A stretch of 64,000 nt of DNA, taken from assembly GCF_021602345.1 (NCBI RefSeq), contig NZ_BQID01000009.1:269194-333193 (forward strand), written 5' to 3'. The notes beneath the pieces are model-generated. The model was not told where the DNA came from, did no database searches, and saw only the letters and a list, made by a program, of their open reading frames with translations. Below, piece by piece: positions 30,971 through 40,441 of the stretch. Numbering within the stretch: the first letter of the stretch is position 1; every line of letters begins with the position of its first letter. The DNA is from Pseudomonas pharyngis (lineage in GTDB: Bacteria > Pseudomonadota > Gammaproteobacteria > Pseudomonadales > Pseudomonadaceae). Made by a program: the position numbers and the translations under genes.

Positions 30971-31591
30971 TTACTTGGAGTAGAGCTCGACAATCAGGCT
31001 TTCGTTGATGTCGGCGGACAGATCACTGCGAGCAGGAACGTTCTTGAAAACGCCCGACTTCTTCTCAGCATCTACCTCTACCCATTCTACGCGACCACGT
31101 TGGGCGCACAGCTCGAGAGCTTGGACAATGCGAAGTTGGTTCTTTGCCTTCTCGCGAACAGCAACCACGTCACCAGCACGAACCTGGTAGGACGGAACGT
31201 TTACGGTCTGGCCGTTAACGCTGATCGACTTGTGCGATACCAGCTGACGGGATTCGGCACGAGTCGAACCGAAGCCCATACGGTATACAACGTTGTCCAG
31301 ACGGCATTCGAGCAGTTGCAGCAGGTTTTCACCAGTTGCACCTTTCTTGCTGGCAGCAGCTTTGTAGTAGCCGCTGAACTGACGCTCGAGAACGCCGTAG
31401 ATACGACGGACCTTCTGCTTTTCGCGCAGTTGGGTGCCGTAATCGGACTGGCGACCGCGGCGTTGGCCGTGGATACCAGGTGCTGCTTCAATGTTGCACT
31501 TCGATTCGATCGCGCGCACGCCGCTCTTCAGGAAGAGATCGGTGCCTTCGCGACGAGCGAGTTTGCATTTTGGACCAATGTAACGAGCCAT
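30971..31591 (-). CDS. rpsD: 30S ribosomal protein S4
   Basis: This 206-residue protein begins [20 protein letters not shown] and includes the S4 RNA-binding domain ([40 protein letters not shown]). S4 starts 30S assembly at the 5' domain of 16S rRNA and in E. coli represses the alpha operon. The leader of the operon here is only about 50 bases, so the E. coli-type S4 pseudoknot is not evident. It lies 18 bases after rpsK. Confidence 0.97.
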   Translation of the reverse strand: MARYIGPKCKLARREGTDLFLKSGVRAIESKCNIEAAPGIHGQRRGRQSDYGTQLREKQKVRRIYGVLERQFSGYYKAAASKKGATGENLLQLLECRLDNVVYRMGFGSTRAESRQLVSHKSISVNGQTVNVPSYQVRAGDVVAVREKAKNQLRIVQALELCAQRGRVEWVEVDAEKKSGVFKNVPARSDLSADINESLIVELYSK

Positions 31592-31609
31592 TCTTTACAA
31601 TCTCCTGGA

Positions 31610-31999
31610 TTACACGCGGCGCTTCTTCGGCGGACGGCACCCGTTGTGCGGGATTGGCGTCACGTCGGTGATGCTGGCGATCTTGTAGCCACAGCCGTTC
31701 AAAGCGCGGACTGCGGATTCACGACCTGGACCTGGGCCCTTGACGTTCACGTCGAGGTTTTTCAGGCCGTATTCCAGCGCAGCTTGACCAGCACGCTCAG
31801 CAGCTACTTGAGCAGCGAACGGGGTGGACTTGCGGGAACCGCGGAAACCCGAACCACCGGAGGTAGCCCAGGAAAGAGCGTTACCTTGACGGTCGGTGAT
31901 GGTCACGATGGTGTTGTTAAAAGAGGCATGGATGTGGGCGATGCCATCAACCACTGTCTTTTTAACTTTTTTACGAGGACGAGCAGCAGGTTTTGCCAT
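31610..31999 (-). CDS. rpsK: 30S ribosomal protein S11
   Basis: This 129-residue protein begins [20 protein letters not shown] and has [20 protein letters not shown] and the C-terminal [18 protein letters not shown], the invariant S11 tail. It lies on the platform of the small subunit next to the mRNA exit and the Shine-Dalgarno helix. It is the second gene of the alpha operon, 30 bases after rpsM. Confidence 0.97.
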   Translation of the reverse strand: MAKPAARPRKKVKKTVVDGIAHIHASFNNTIVTITDRQGNALSWATSGGSGFRGSRKSTPFAAQVAAERAGQAALEYGLKNLDVNVKGPGPGRESAVRALNGCGYKIASITDVTPIPHNGCRPPKKRRV

Positions 32000-32029
32000 G
32001 ATTAAATTCCTGTCGATTCGCTGGGGCGA

Positions 32030-32386
32030 TTACTTGCGGATCGGCTTACGCGGACCTTTACGGGTACGCGCGTTGGTCTTGGTACGCTGACCGCGTACTG
32101 GCAGACCACGACGATGACGCAGACCGCGATAGCAACCGAGGTCCATCAAGCGCTTGATTTTCATGTTGATTTCGCGACGCAGGTCACCTTCAGTGGTGAA
32201 CTTCGCCACTTCGCCACGCAGCTGTTCAATCTGCTCGTCGCTCAGATCCTTGATCTTTGCGGCTGGGTTTACCCCAGTCTCTGCACAGATCTTCTGTGCA
32301 GTAGTGCGACCAACACCATAGATGTAGGTCAGCGAGATAACAGTATGCTTGTTATCTGGAATGTTAACGCCTGCAATACGGGCCAT
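32030..32386 (-). CDS. rpsM: 30S ribosomal protein S13
   Basis: This 118-residue protein begins [20 protein letters not shown], then [19 protein letters not shown], and ends in the basic tail [21 protein letters not shown] that reaches the P-site tRNA. S13 bridges the head of the small subunit to the large one. It is the first gene of the alpha operon, with a promoter 60 bases upstream and GGAGT before the ATG. Confidence 0.97.
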   Translation of the reverse strand: MARIAGVNIPDNKHTVISLTYIYGVGRTTAQKICAETGVNPAAKIKDLSDEQIEQLRGEVAKFTTEGDLRREINMKIKRLMDLGCYRGLRHRRGLPVRGQRTKTNARTRKGPRKPIRK

Positions 32387-32445
32387 TCAGTGGGACTCCA
32401 ATTGACAGCTACCTACGCCCCGGAAGCCAAGAAATAGGGCGCGAG

Positions 32446-32474
32446 ATAATATCGCTGTAATAACAAATAATCAA
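32446..32474 (-). promoter_or_regulatory. Alpha operon promoter (before rpsM)
   Basis: On the minus strand TTGATT (32474-32469), a 17-base spacer and TATTAT (32451-32446) form a strong sigma70-type promoter. The -35 element starts right at the foot of the hairpin that ends the spc operon. The expected leader to rpsM is about 50 bases. Confidence 0.82.
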
Positions 32475-32498
32475 CCCGGTAGCGCACTAGCTACCGGG
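32461..32498 (-). terminator. Hairpin ending the spc operon, after rpmJ
   Basis: On the minus strand CCCGGTAG (32498-32491) pairs with CTACCGGG (32482-32475) across CGCACTAG and is followed by the T-rich stretch TTGATTATTTG. The T-run is broken and doubles as the -35 region of the alpha operon promoter, so termination may be partial. Confidence 0.75.
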
Positions 32499-32516
32499 CT
32501 TGAAGCACAATCACAC

Positions 32517-32633
32517 TCAGCCTTGGCGCTGTTTGTGACGCGGTTCCGCGCTGCAAATTACTCGAACAACACCTTCGCGGCGAATAATCTTGCAGTTACG
32601 GCACAGCTTTTTCACCGATGCACGAACTTTCAT
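32517..32633 (-). CDS. rpmJ: 50S ribosomal protein L36
   Basis: This 38-residue protein, [20 protein letters not shown] onward, is basic, with a zinc ribbon: Cys11, Cys14, Cys27 and His33. It is therefore the zinc-binding (C+) paralogue, whose expression pairs with zinc-replete growth; a C- version would be elsewhere if present. L36 binds 23S rRNA in the large subunit. It is the last gene of the spc operon, 27 bases after secY. Confidence 0.96.
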
Positions 32634-32660
32634 CACCAACTCCTCGAACCTTATGGGTAC

Positions 32661-33989
32661 TCAGCGCAACATGCCGCTGCCGTAACCCTTCAGGTTGGCT
32701 TTCTTCATCAGGGATTCGTACTGGTGCGAAACGAGGTGCGATTGTACTTGGGACATGAAGTCCATCACAACCACGACCACGATCAGCAACGAGGTCCCGC
32801 CAAGGTAGAACGGAACGTTTGCTGCAACCACCAGGAACTGGGGCAACAAGCACACGGCCGTCATGTAAAGAGCACCGAACATGGTCAAGCGAGTCAGAAC
32901 GCCATCAATATAGCGTGCGGACTGCTCACCTGGACGGATGCCCGGAATAAAGGCACCGGACTTCTTCAGGTTTTCCGCTACGTCTTTCGGATTGAACATC
33001 AACGCCGTATAGAAGAAGCAGAAGAAAATAATCCCTGCACTAAACAGCAGAATATTCAACGGCTGACCAGGAGCGATCGACTGCGAGATGTCCTGCAACC
33101 AGCCCATACCTTCAGACTGACCGAACCAGGCACCCAACGAAGCCGGGAACAGCAAAATGCTGCTCGCGAAAATAGCCGGAATAACACCGGCCATGTTCAC
33201 CTTCAGCGGCAAGTGGCTTGTCTGCGCAGCAAAAACCTTGCGGCCCTGCTGACGCTTGGCGTAGTGAACAGCGATACGACGCTGACCACGCTCAATGAAC
33301 ACCACGAAACCGATAATCGCTACTGCCAGCAAACCGATGGCAACCAAGGCGAAGATATTGATATCGCCCTGACGCGCAGACTCGAAAGACTGCCCGATTG
33401 CTCTCGGAAGACCGGCGACGATACCCGAAAAAATCAACATCGAGATACCGTTGCCTACACCACGCTCAGTAATCTGCTCACCCAGCCACATCATGAACAT
33501 CGCGCCAGCCACAAACGTGGAGACCGCGACGAAATGGAAGCCAAAGTCACCAGTGAACGCAACGCCCTGTCCCGCCAGACCAATGGACATGCCAATGGCC
33601 TGAACGAGAGCGAGGACGACGGTGCCGTAGCGGGTGTACTGGCTGATCTTGCGACGGCCAGCTTCACCTTCCTTCTTCAACTGCTCCAGCTGCGGACTGA
33701 CGGCGGTCATCAGTTGCATGATGATCGATGCCGAAATGTACGGCATGATCCCCAGTGCAAAGATGCTCATCCGCTCCAGCGCGCCGCCGGAAAACATGTT
33801 GAACAAGCTAAGAATGGTCCCCTCATTCTGTCGAAACAGGTCTGCGAGTCGGTCCGGGTTGATACCTGGAACCGGGATGTGTGCGCCTATTCGGTAGACG
33901 ATAATCGCCAGGAACAGAAAACGCAGACGAGCCCAAAGTTCAGACATACCGCCTTTGCCGAGCGCAGAGAGAGCACCTTGCTTAGCCAT
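32661..33989 (-). CDS. secY: Protein translocase subunit SecY
   Basis: This 442-residue protein has 10 membrane helices, including [22 protein letters not shown] in helix 1 and the cytoplasmic loop segment [22 protein letters not shown]. SecY is the pore of the SecYEG channel; the SecE partner gene is also in this window. Its ATG directly follows the rplO stop, and the GAGGAA ending rplO serves as its ribosome binding site. It lies within the spc operon, upstream of rpmJ. Confidence 0.97.
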   Translation of the reverse strand: MAKQGALSALGKGGMSELWARLRFLFLAIIVYRIGAHIPVPGINPDRLADLFRQNEGTILSLFNMFSGGALERMSIFALGIMPYISASIIMQLMTAVSPQLEQLKKEGEAGRRKISQYTRYGTVVLALVQAIGMSIGLAGQGVAFTGDFGFHFVAVSTFVAGAMFMMWLGEQITERGVGNGISMLIFSGIVAGLPRAIGQSFESARQGDINIFALVAIGLLAVAIIGFVVFIERGQRRIAVHYAKRQQGRKVFAAQTSHLPLKVNMAGVIPAIFASSILLFPASLGAWFGQSEGMGWLQDISQSIAPGQPLNILLFSAGIIFFCFFYTALMFNPKDVAENLKKSGAFIPGIRPGEQSARYIDGVLTRLTMFGALYMTAVCLLPQFLVVAANVPFYLGGTSLLIVVVVVMDFMSQVQSHLVSHQYESLMKKANLKGYGSGMLR

Positions 33990-34427
33990 TTATTCCTCGA
34001 ACTTGCCGCCAGCTGCTTCGATAGCCGCACGCGCACCTTTGGTGGCGCCGATTCCCTTGCCGATAGTGACAGCGCGAGCCACTTCACCGGACAGCATGAT
34101 TTTCACACGCTGCACGTTGACGTTGATCACGTTGGCATCTTTCAGGGACTGCACGGTGACGATGTCGCCTTCCACTTTAGCCAGCTCGGACAGACGCACT
34201 TCTGCGCGATCCATGGCTTTCAGGGAAACGAAACCGAACTTCGGCAGGCGACGATGCAGCGGCTGTTGACCGCCTTCAAAGCCTGGAGCAATGGTGCCAC
34301 CGGAGCGGGAAGTCTGACCTTTGTGACCACGGCCACCAGTCTTACCCAAACCACTACCGATACCACGGCCCGGACGATGCTTTTCGCGACGGGAACCCGG
34401 CGCTGGACTCAGATCATTGAGTTTCAT
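33990..34427 (-). CDS. rplO: 50S ribosomal protein L15
   Basis: This 145-residue protein begins [20 protein letters not shown], followed by the glycine-rich [19 protein letters not shown] extension that threads into 23S rRNA, then the globular [21 protein letters not shown]. It is a late-assembly protein of the large subunit. The gene runs directly into secY with no gap and starts 3 bases after rpmD. Confidence 0.97.
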   Translation of the reverse strand: MKLNDLSPAPGSRREKHRPGRGIGSGLGKTGGRGHKGQTSRSGGTIAPGFEGGQQPLHRRLPKFGFVSLKAMDRAEVRLSELAKVEGDIVTVQSLKDANVINVNVQRVKIMLSGEVARAVTIGKGIGATKGARAAIEAAGGKFEE

Positions 34428-34430
34428 CGA

Positions 34431-34607
34431 TTAACCCTCGACACGCAGCATGTAGTAAGCCTTGTTGATCATCCCGCGATTCTCGGGAGTATCCTGGACT
34501 TCTACAGTGTGACCGATGCGACGCAGACCCAGACCCTTAACGCACAGTTTGTGGTTAGGGATGCGGCCGGTCATGCTTTTGATCAGCGTTACTTTAACGG
34601 TAGCCAT
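34431..34607 (-). CDS. rpmD: 50S ribosomal protein L30
   Basis: This 58-residue protein begins [20 protein letters not shown], with [20 protein letters not shown] and the ending [10 protein letters not shown]. It is a small two-layer alpha/beta ribosomal protein of the large subunit. It is tightly packed between rpsE (2-base gap) and rplO (3-base gap) in the spc operon. Confidence 0.97.
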
Positions 34608-34609
34608 GA

Positions 34610-35110
34610 TCAGAAGATCTCCTTGACAGTCAGGCCGCGCTTGGCAGCGATGGACTCAGGAGATTGCATAGCTTTCAGACCCTTGAAAGTGGCGTGAACC
34701 ACGTTTACCGGGTTAGTCGAGCCGTAGCACTTGGCCAGAACGTTCTGAACGCCAGCAACTTCGAGGACAGCACGCATAGCGCCGCCAGCGATGATACCGG
34801 TACCTTCAGAAGCAGGCTGCATGTACACCTTCGAAGCGCCGTGAGCGGACTTCATTGCATACTGCAGAGTGGTGCCGTTCAGATCAACCTGGATCATGTT
34901 GCGGCGAGCAGCTTCCATTGCCTTCTGGATCGCAGCAGGCACTTCACGCGACTTGCCACGGCCGAAGCCAACACGCCCTTTACCATCACCAACCACGGTC
35001 AACGCGGTGAAAGTGAAGATACGGCCGCCTTTAACGGTTTTGGCTACGCGGTTAACTTGAACCAGCTTCTCGATGTAGCCTTCGTCGCGCTTTTGGTCGT
35101 TATTTGACAT
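34610..35110 (-). CDS. rpsE: 30S ribosomal protein S5
   Basis: This 166-residue protein has the double-stranded-RNA-like N-terminal domain ([21 protein letters not shown]) and the C-terminal S5 fold ([22 protein letters not shown]). S5 is part of the mRNA entry helicase and of decoding fidelity; spectinomycin-resistance changes fall in the [11 protein letters not shown] loop, which looks wild type here. It lies 3 bases after rplR. Confidence 0.97.
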
Positions 35111-35113
35111 AAC

Positions 35114-35464
35114 TTAGAACTCCAGCCCAGCTTCACGAGCAGCATCAGCCAGCGCTTTAACGCGGCCGTGGTACTTGAAGCCAGAGCGGTCGAAAGCCAC
35201 CTGCGAGACGCCAGCGGCCTTAGCACGCGTAGCGACCAGCTGGCCAACCTTAGTGGCCGCGTCGATGTTGCCAGTGGCGCCATCACGCAGTTCTTTATCC
35301 AAAGTCGAGGCGCTTGCCAGGACTTTGTTGCCGTCGGCCGAAATGACCTGGGCGTAGATGTGCTGCGAAGAGCGGAACACGCAGAGACGCACGACTTCGA
35401 GTTCGTGCATTTTCAGGCGTGCTTTGCGAGCGCGACGCAGTCGAGTAACTTTTTTGTCGGTCAT
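35114..35464 (-). CDS. rplR: 50S ribosomal protein L18
   Basis: This 116-residue protein begins [20 protein letters not shown] and has [20 protein letters not shown] and the typical end [24 protein letters not shown]18 binds 5S rRNA together with L5, which is also encoded in this operon. It starts 10 bases after rplF. Confidence 0.97.
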   Translation of the reverse strand: MTDKKVTRLRRARKARLKMHELEVVRLCVFRSSQHIYAQVISADGNKVLASASTLDKELRDGATGNIDAATKVGQLVATRAKAAGVSQVAFDRSGFKYHGRVKALADAAREAGLEF

Positions 35465-35474
35465 TTGCTATGCC

Positions 35475-36008
35475 CTACTTCTTCTTGGCTTCTTTACGAC
35501 GGACGACTTCGTCCGCGTAGCGCACACCTTTGCCTTTGTACGGCTCTGGTGGACGGAAGTCGCGGATCTCGGCGGCCACTTGACCTACCAGCTGCTTGTC
35601 GATGCCCTTGATCAGGATATCGGTCTGGCTAGGAGTCTCAGCGGTGATGCCTTCCGGCAGTTCGTAATCCACTGGGTGCGAGAAGCCAAGAGCCAGGTTC
35701 AGCACCTGACCTTTTGCTTGCGCTTTGTAACCAACACCGACCAGCTGGAGCTTGCGCTCGAAGCCTTGGCTTACGCCCTGGACCATGTTGTTTACCAACG
35801 CACGAGTGGTACCGGCCATTGCGCGAGTCTGTTGATCGCCATTGCGAGCAGCAAAACGCAGCTCACCGGCTTCTTCAACGACTTCAACGGACGAATGGAC
35901 GTTCAGTTCAAGAGTACCCTTGGCACCCTTCACCGAAAGCTGTTGGCCTGCGAATTTTACTTCGACACCGGCTGGCAGCTTAACGGGGTTCTTAGCGACG
36001 CGAGACAT
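35475..36008 (-). CDS. rplF: 50S ribosomal protein L6
   Basis: This 177-residue protein begins [20 protein letters not shown] and has duplicated L6 folds, ending with [20 protein letters not shown], the conserved L6 signature, and a lysine-rich tail. It sits near the factor-binding site of the large subunit. It lies 12 bases after rpsH in the spc operon. Confidence 0.97.
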   Translation of the reverse strand: MSRVAKNPVKLPAGVEVKFAGQQLSVKGAKGTLELNVHSSVEVVEEAGELRFAARNGDQQTRAMAGTTRALVNNMVQGVSQGFERKLQLVGVGYKAQAKGQVLNLALGFSHPVDYELPEGITAETPSQTDILIKGIDKQLVGQVAAEIRDFRPPEPYKGKGVRYADEVVRRKEAKKK

Positions 36009-36020
36009 GCTTATCCCCCC

Positions 36021-36413
36021 TTAGAACACAGTGCAAAGAACTTCGCCGCCGACACCGGCAGCGCGCGCAGCACGATCAGTCATCACACCTTTGTTGGTGG
36101 AGACGATAGACACACCGAGGCCGCCACGTACTTTTGGCAGATCTTCGACGGACTTGTACTGACGCAGGCCTGGACGGCTAACGCGCTTCACTTCCTCGAT
36201 GACCGGACGGCCTTCGAAGTATTTCAGCTCGATGGACAGCAGCGGCTTGGTTTCGCTGCTGATCTGATAACCCGCGATGTAACCTTCGTCCTTCAGGACT
36301 TTTGCTACAGCCACCTTCAACGTGGAAGACGGCATGCTTACGACGGACTTTTCAGCCATCTGGGCATTACGGATTCGAGTTAGCATGTCCGCTAACGGGT
36401 CCTGCATACTCAT
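36021..36413 (-). CDS. rpsH: 30S ribosomal protein S8
   Basis: This 130-residue protein begins [20 protein letters not shown] and has [14 protein letters not shown] and [20 protein letters not shown], with a conserved C-terminal GEVLCTVF. S8 binds helix 21 of 16S rRNA and, in E. coli, represses the spc operon at its rplE message. Here it is separated from rpsN by a 209-base region with hairpins and its own promoter. GGAG precedes the start; a second ATG (residue 3) is possible. Confidence 0.96.
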   Translation of the reverse strand: MSMQDPLADMLTRIRNAQMAEKSVVSMPSSTLKVAVAKVLKDEGYIAGYQISSETKPLLSIELKYFEGRPVIEEVKRVSRPGLRQYKSVEDLPKVRGGLGVSIVSTNKGVMTDRAARAAGVGGEVLCTVF

Positions 36414-36483
36414 GGGCTAGACGCTCCTAATACAGAAAAATTAGCCTTGCGGCTACTACTTGTCGCCGAGAAACTCCGGGCGT

Positions 36484-36507
36484 AAAAAACACGGGCTCAG
36501 GCGAGCC
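36484..36507 (-). terminator. Leader attenuator-like hairpin before rpsH
   Basis: On the minus strand GGCTC pairs with GAGCC (36507-36494) across GCCTGA-like sequence, then CGTG and T6 (36489-36484). It lies 5 bases after the -10 element of the rpsH promoter, so a transcript starting there would soon meet it. The stem is short, so this is tentative. Confidence 0.4.
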
Positions 36508-36511
36508 GGTC

Positions 36512-36540
36512 ATTCTAGACACACCCCAGAAATGAATCAA
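36512..36540 (-). promoter_or_regulatory. Internal spc operon promoter (before rpsH)
   Basis: On the minus strand TTGATT (36540-36535), a 17-base spacer and TAGAAT (36517-36512) form a strong sigma70-type promoter. The -35 element is the 3' foot of a 13-base-pair hairpin at 36533-36562. It would let rpsH and the following genes be transcribed apart from rplN-rpsN. Confidence 0.8.
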
Positions 36541-36562
36541 GCCCCAAAAGGGGCTTGATTCA
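36533..36562 (-). terminator. 13-bp hairpin after rpsN
   Basis: TGAATCAAGCCCC and GGGGCTTGATTCA pair across AAAA. On the minus strand only a weak T-run (ATTTC) follows, so it may pause, process or partly terminate transcripts. A second hairpin (GATGGTC/GACCATC, 36577-36606) lies between it and rpsN. Confidence 0.65.
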
Positions 36563-36622
36563 ACTTCAAGGCCACCGATGGTCAGGTTCTTGCGACCCCG
36601 ACCATCAAGGCTTTGACAGTCA

Positions 36623-36928
36623 TTACCAGCTGGCTTTAACCAGACCCGGAACGTCACCACGCATTGCCGCTTCACGCAGTTTGTTACGGCCGAGGCCGAA
36701 CTTGCGGTAAACGCCGTGCGGACGACCGGTCAGACGGCAACGGTTACGCATGCGCGAAGCGCTTGCGTCACGTGGCTGCTTCTGCAGAGCTACGGTAGCT
36801 TCCCAACGCGCTTCTGGACTTGCGTTCAGATCGACGATGATAGCTTTCAGCGCTGCACGCTTGACGGCGTACTTGGCAACGGTGAGCTGACGCTTCAGCT
36901 CACGGTTTTTCATGCTCTTCTTGGCCAT
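36623..36928 (-). CDS. rpsN: 30S ribosomal protein S14 (long, zinc-free form)
   Basis: The product is 101 residues from the ATG at 36928; the frame extends to 36994, but those codons lie in rplE. It begins [20 protein letters not shown] and contains [20 protein letters not shown] and the ending [17 protein letters not shown]. It has no CxxC pairs, so it is the C- form that needs no zinc. It sits in the head of the small subunit, 13 bases after rplE. Confidence 0.96.
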   Translation of the reverse strand: MAKKSMKNRELKRQLTVAKYAVKRAALKAIIVDLNASPEARWEATVALQKQPRDASASRMRNRCRLTGRPHGVYRKFGLGRNKLREAAMRGDVPGLVKASW

Positions 36929-36941
36929 TTTCCTACTCCAA

Positions 36942-37481
36942 TCAGTTGCGGAACGGGAATTTGAAAGCACGCAGCAGAGCGCGGCCTTCATCATCGTTCT
37001 TGGCAGTGGTGGTCAGGGTAATGTCCAGACCGCGGAGAGCATCGATCTTGTCGTAGTCGATTTCCGGGAAAATGATCTGCTCTTTCACGCCCATGCTGTA
37101 GTTGCCACGACCATCGAAGGACTTGGCATTCAGGCCGCGGAAGTCGCGAACCCGAGGCAGGGAGATCGACAGCAGACGATCCAGGAACTCGTACATACGC
37201 TCACGGCGCAGGGTCACTTTGACGCCGATCGGCCAACCTTCACGGACTTTAAAGCCAGCGATGGATTTGCGAGCGTAGGTCACAACGACTTTCTGGCCGG
37301 TGATCTTTTCCAGGTCAGCAACAGCGTGCTCGATGACTTTTTTGTCGCCGATCGCTTCGCCCAGACCCATGTTCAGGGTGATCTTGGTAACGCGCGGAAC
37401 TTCCATCACGTTCGAAAGCTTAAGTTCTTCCTTAAGTTTCGGAGCGATTTCCTTCCGGTAAATCTCTTTTAGTCGTGCCAT
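36942..37481 (-). CDS. rplE: 50S ribosomal protein L5
   Basis: This 179-residue protein begins [20 protein letters not shown] and has [41 protein letters not shown] and [20 protein letters not shown]5 carries 5S rRNA into the large subunit and contacts P-site tRNA. It lies 20 bases after rplX. The S8 repressor hairpin known at the start of E. coli rplE was not tested here. Confidence 0.97.
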   Translation of the reverse strand: MARLKEIYRKEIAPKLKEELKLSNVMEVPRVTKITLNMGLGEAIGDKKVIEHAVADLEKITGQKVVVTYARKSIAGFKVREGWPIGVKVTLRRERMYEFLDRLLSISLPRVRDFRGLNAKSFDGRGNYSMGVKEQIIFPEIDYDKIDALRGLDITLTTTAKNDDEGRALLRAFKFPFRN

Positions 37482-37501
37482 GGTCTTCTACCTAGCAGTG
37501 T

Positions 37502-37816
37502 TCAAGCATCAACCGCTTTTTGGGTCGACTTGAAGACACGAATTTTCTTACCGTCTTCTACTTTGAAACCAACGCGGTCAGCCTTGTTGGTTTCGCCGTT
37601 GAAGATGGCGACGTTGGAAGCGTGCAGTGGCGCTTCTTTCTCGACGATACCGCCCTGTACGCCCGACATCGGGTTAGGCTTGGTATGACGCTTGACCAGG
37701 TTCAGACCACCAACAACCAGACGGTTGTCAGCAAGAACCTTCAGCACCTTACCGCGCTTACCTTTGTCTTTGCCGGCGATCACGATGATCTCGTCGTCAC
37801 GACGAATCTTTTGCAT
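37502..37816 (-). CDS. rplX: 50S ribosomal protein L24
   Basis: This 104-residue protein begins [20 protein letters not shown], a KOW motif, then [15 protein letters not shown] and [19 protein letters not shown]24 starts assembly of the large subunit at the exit tunnel. It lies 11 bases after rplN. Confidence 0.97.
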   Translation of the reverse strand: MQKIRRDDEIIVIAGKDKGKRGKVLKVLADNRLVVGGLNLVKRHTKPNPMSGVQGGIVEKEAPLHASNVAIFNGETNKADRVGFKVEDGKKIRVFKSTQKAVDA

Positions 37817-37827
37817 GTCGGATCTCC

Positions 37828-38196
37828 TTACAGCACTTCTGGGGCGAGCGAGACGATCTTCATGAACTTCTCAGTACGAAGTTCACGGGTCACTGGCCCA
37901 AAGATACGGGTGCCGATCGGCTCTTGCTTGTTGTTCAGAAGAACAGCAGCGTTGCCATCAAAGCGGATAATGGAGCCATCAGCACGACGTACGCCGTGAC
38001 GAGTGCGGACTACAACAGCAGTCATCACTTGGCCTTTTTTCACCTTACCGCGAGGAATTGCTTCCTTCACGGTAACTTTGATGATGTCACCGATACCAGC
38101 GTAACGACGATGGGAGCCACCCAGCACCTTGATGCACATAACACGGCGAGCGCCGCTGTTATCGGCCACATCGAGCATGGATTGAGTCTGAATCAT
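37828..38196 (-). CDS. rplN: 50S ribosomal protein L14
   Basis: This 122-residue protein begins [20 protein letters not shown] and has [19 protein letters not shown] and the ending [15 protein letters not shown]. It lies at the intersubunit bridge of the large subunit. It is the first gene of what is the spc operon in E. coli; here it follows rpsQ by 23 bases, with no clear promoter or terminator between, so S10 and spc may be read as one transcript. Confidence 0.97.
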   Translation of the reverse strand: MIQTQSMLDVADNSGARRVMCIKVLGGSHRRYAGIGDIIKVTVKEAIPRGKVKKGQVMTAVVVRTRHGVRRADGSIIRFDGNAAVLLNNKQEPIGTRIFGPVTRELRTEKFMKIVSLAPEVL

Positions 38197-38219
38197 ATAA
38201 TTTCTCCGACCCCTAGCCC

Positions 38220-38486
38220 TTAGACTTCCACAGCGCGTTCGAGAACATCAACCAGCGCCCAAGACTTGGTCTTGGCCATCGGACGAGTTTCACGAATAGT
38301 GACTTTGTCGCCGATGTGGCACTGATTGGTTTCGTCGTGCGCGTGCAGCTTAGTCGAACGCTTAACGTATTTACCGTAGATCGGGTGCTTAACGCGACGC
38401 TCGATCAGAACGGTGATGGTTTTGTCCATCTTGTCGCTGACAACACGGCCAGTCAGCGTACGGACAGTTTTTTCGGCTTCAGCCAT
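38220..38486 (-). CDS. rpsQ: 30S ribosomal protein S17
   Basis: The product is 88 residues from the ATG at 38486, beginning [24 protein letters not shown] at 38492 would add two residues, but it overlaps the rpmC stop and the ATG has AGG 9 bases upstream. The OB-fold core includes [20 protein letters not shown] and [20 protein letters not shown]. It binds the 5' domain of 16S rRNA. Confidence 0.96.
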   Translation of the reverse strand: MAEAEKTVRTLTGRVVSDKMDKTITVLIERRVKHPIYGKYVKRSTKLHAHDETNQCHIGDKVTIRETRPMAKTKSWALVDVLERAVEV

Positions 38487-38488
38487 GA

Positions 38489-38680
38489 TCACTTACCTGC
38501 CTGCTGGTTGAGCACAGTCTTCACGCGAGCAATGTCACGCTTAACTTGCGAGAGCAGATGAGACTGCCCCAACTGGCCAGTTGCTTTCTGCATGCGCAGA
38601 TTGAACTGGTCGCGCAGCAAGCCGAGCAGTTGCTCGTTCAGCTGCTGTGCGGATTTTTCACGAAGTTCATTCGCTTTCAT
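38489..38680 (-). CDS. rpmC: 50S ribosomal protein L29
   Basis: The product is 63 residues, [20 protein letters not shown] onward, forming a helical hairpin. The start at 38680 overlaps the rplP stop in a TGATG arrangement, so translation is coupled; the GTG at 38683 is unlikely. L29 lies at the tunnel exit where SRP and trigger factor dock. Confidence 0.96.
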
Positions 38681-39093
38681 CACATCACCGTCCGTTTAAC
38701 AAAGGAGGTGGCGAGCGGCAGCTTTGCAGCAGCCAGGGCGAAAGCCTCACGCGCCAGCTCTTCAGAAACACCCTCGATTTCATACAGGACTTTGCCTGGC
38801 TGAATCTGGGCAACCCAGTACTCCACGTTACCCTTACCTTTACCCATACGAACCTCGAGAGGCTTCTTGGAGATCGGCTTGTCCGGGAATACACGGATCC
38901 AGATCTTGCCGCCACGTTTTACGTGACGGGTCAGTGCACGACGCGCTGACTCGATCTGACGAGCGGTGAGACGACCACGAGCTACAGACTTCAGCGCGAA
39001 CTCGCCGAAGCTGACTTTGCTACCGCGCAGTGCCAGACCACGGTTGTGGCCGGTCATCTGCTTGCGGAACTTCGTACGCTTAGGTTGCAACAT
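38680..39093 (-). CDS. rplP: 50S ribosomal protein L16
   Basis: This 137-residue protein begins [20 protein letters not shown] and has [20 protein letters not shown] and [20 protein letters not shown]. The segment around residue 81 (RMGKGKG) includes the arginine that is hydroxylated by YcfD-type oxygenases in E. coli. L16 positions A-site tRNA. It lies 12 bases after rpsC. Confidence 0.97.
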
Positions 39094-39105
39094 TTGGCGT
39101 ACCCC

Positions 39106-39792
39106 TTACTTAGCAGCTTTTTTACGAGGCGCTGGTGCTTGTGGCTTCAGCTCTTCTTGGCGACCACCAATTACTTCGCCTTTGAAGATCCAAACCTTTA
39201 CACCGATCACACCGTAAGTGGTGTGAGCTTCGTAGTTGGCATAGTCGATGTCGGCACGCAGGGTGTGCAGTGGCACACGACCTTCGCGATACCATTCAGT
39301 ACGTGCAATTTCAGCACCGCCGAGACGACCGCTCACTTGGATTTTGATGCCTTTGGCACCAATGCGCATGGCGTTCTGTACAGCGCGCTTCATGGCGCGA
39401 CGGAACATTACACGACGCTCCAGCTGCTGAGCTACGCTCTGCGCAACCAGCATACCGTCGAGCTCCGGCTTGCGGATCTCTTCGATATTGATGTGCACAG
39501 GCACACCCATTTGCTTGGTCAGGTCCTGACGCAGTTTCTCAACATCTTCACCTTTCTTCCCGATAACAATACCTGGACGAGCGGTATGGATGGTGATGCG
39601 TGCAGTTTGGGCCGGACGATGGATATCGATACGGCTTACGGACGCGCTTTTTAGTTTGTCTTGGAGGTATTCACGCACCTTCAGATCAGCGAACAAGTAG
39701 TCCGCATAAGTCCGACCGTCTGCGTACCAGACGGAGGTGTGCTCCTTGACGATTCCCAGGCGAATGCCAATGGGATGTACTTTCTGACCCAT
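39106..39792 (-). CDS. rpsC: 30S ribosomal protein S3
   Basis: The product is 228 residues from the ATG at 39792; the longer frame reaches into rplV and is spurious. It begins [20 protein letters not shown] and has a KH domain ([20 protein letters not shown]) and the C-terminal [21 protein letters not shown]3 forms the mRNA entry tunnel with S4 and S5. It lies 13 bases after rplV. Confidence 0.97.
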
Positions 39793-39805
39793 CTCTTCGA
39801 CTCCG

Positions 39806-40138
39806 TTACTTGTCAGCAACCTTGACAGTGATATGGCAAGACCGCTTGACGATGCGATCAGCACGGCCTTTGGCACGTGGCATGATGCGCTTCAGCGAAC
39901 GCCCTTCGTTGACGAAAACGGTGCTGACCTTCAGGTCATCAACGTCTGCGCCTTCGTTATGCTCGGCGTTGGCTACGGCCGACTCCAGCACTTTTTTCAT
40001 GATCTCGGCGGCTTTCTTACTGCTGAAAGCCAACAGGTTGAGCGCTTCGCCCACCTTCTTCCCGCGGATCTGGTCGGCGACCAAGCGGGCTTTCTGGGCG
40101 GAGATTCGAGCGCCCGACAACTTAGCGGCTACTTCCAT
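39806..40138 (-). CDS. rplV: 50S ribosomal protein L22
   Basis: This 110-residue protein begins [20 protein letters not shown] and has a long beta-hairpin ([20 protein letters not shown]) that lines the exit tunnel, where macrolide-resistance changes occur. The loop looks wild type. It lies 11 bases after rpsS. Confidence 0.97.
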
Positions 40139-40149
40139 TTCCTTACCCC

Positions 40150-40425
40150 TTAACGCTTGGCTTTCTTGTCTGCCACGTGCCCGCGATAGTTGCGGGTACC
40201 GGCGAACTCGCCCAGTTTGTGGCCGACCATGTCTTCGTTAACGAGAACTGGGACGTGCTGACGACCGTTGTGTACTGCGATGGTCAGACCGACCATTTGT
40301 GGCAGGATCATCGAACGACGCGACCAAGTCTTAATTGGTTTGCGATCGTTCTTTTCCGCCGCCACTTCGATCTTCTTCAGTAGGTGAAGATCAATAAAAG
40401 GACCTTTTTTCAGAGAACGTGGCAC
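40150..40425 (-). CDS. rpsS: 30S ribosomal protein S19
   Basis: This 91-residue protein begins [20 protein letters not shown] and has [20 protein letters not shown] and the ending [21 protein letters not shown]19 binds the head of the small subunit together with S13. It lies 16 bases after rplB. Confidence 0.97.
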
Positions 40426-40441
40426 TGTCGTATCCCTCTAA

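Noticed and set aside
32523-34697. 724-residue plus-strand frame opposite rpmJ-secY-rplO-rpmD
   Set aside because: Shadow of four certain ribosomal/secretion genes.
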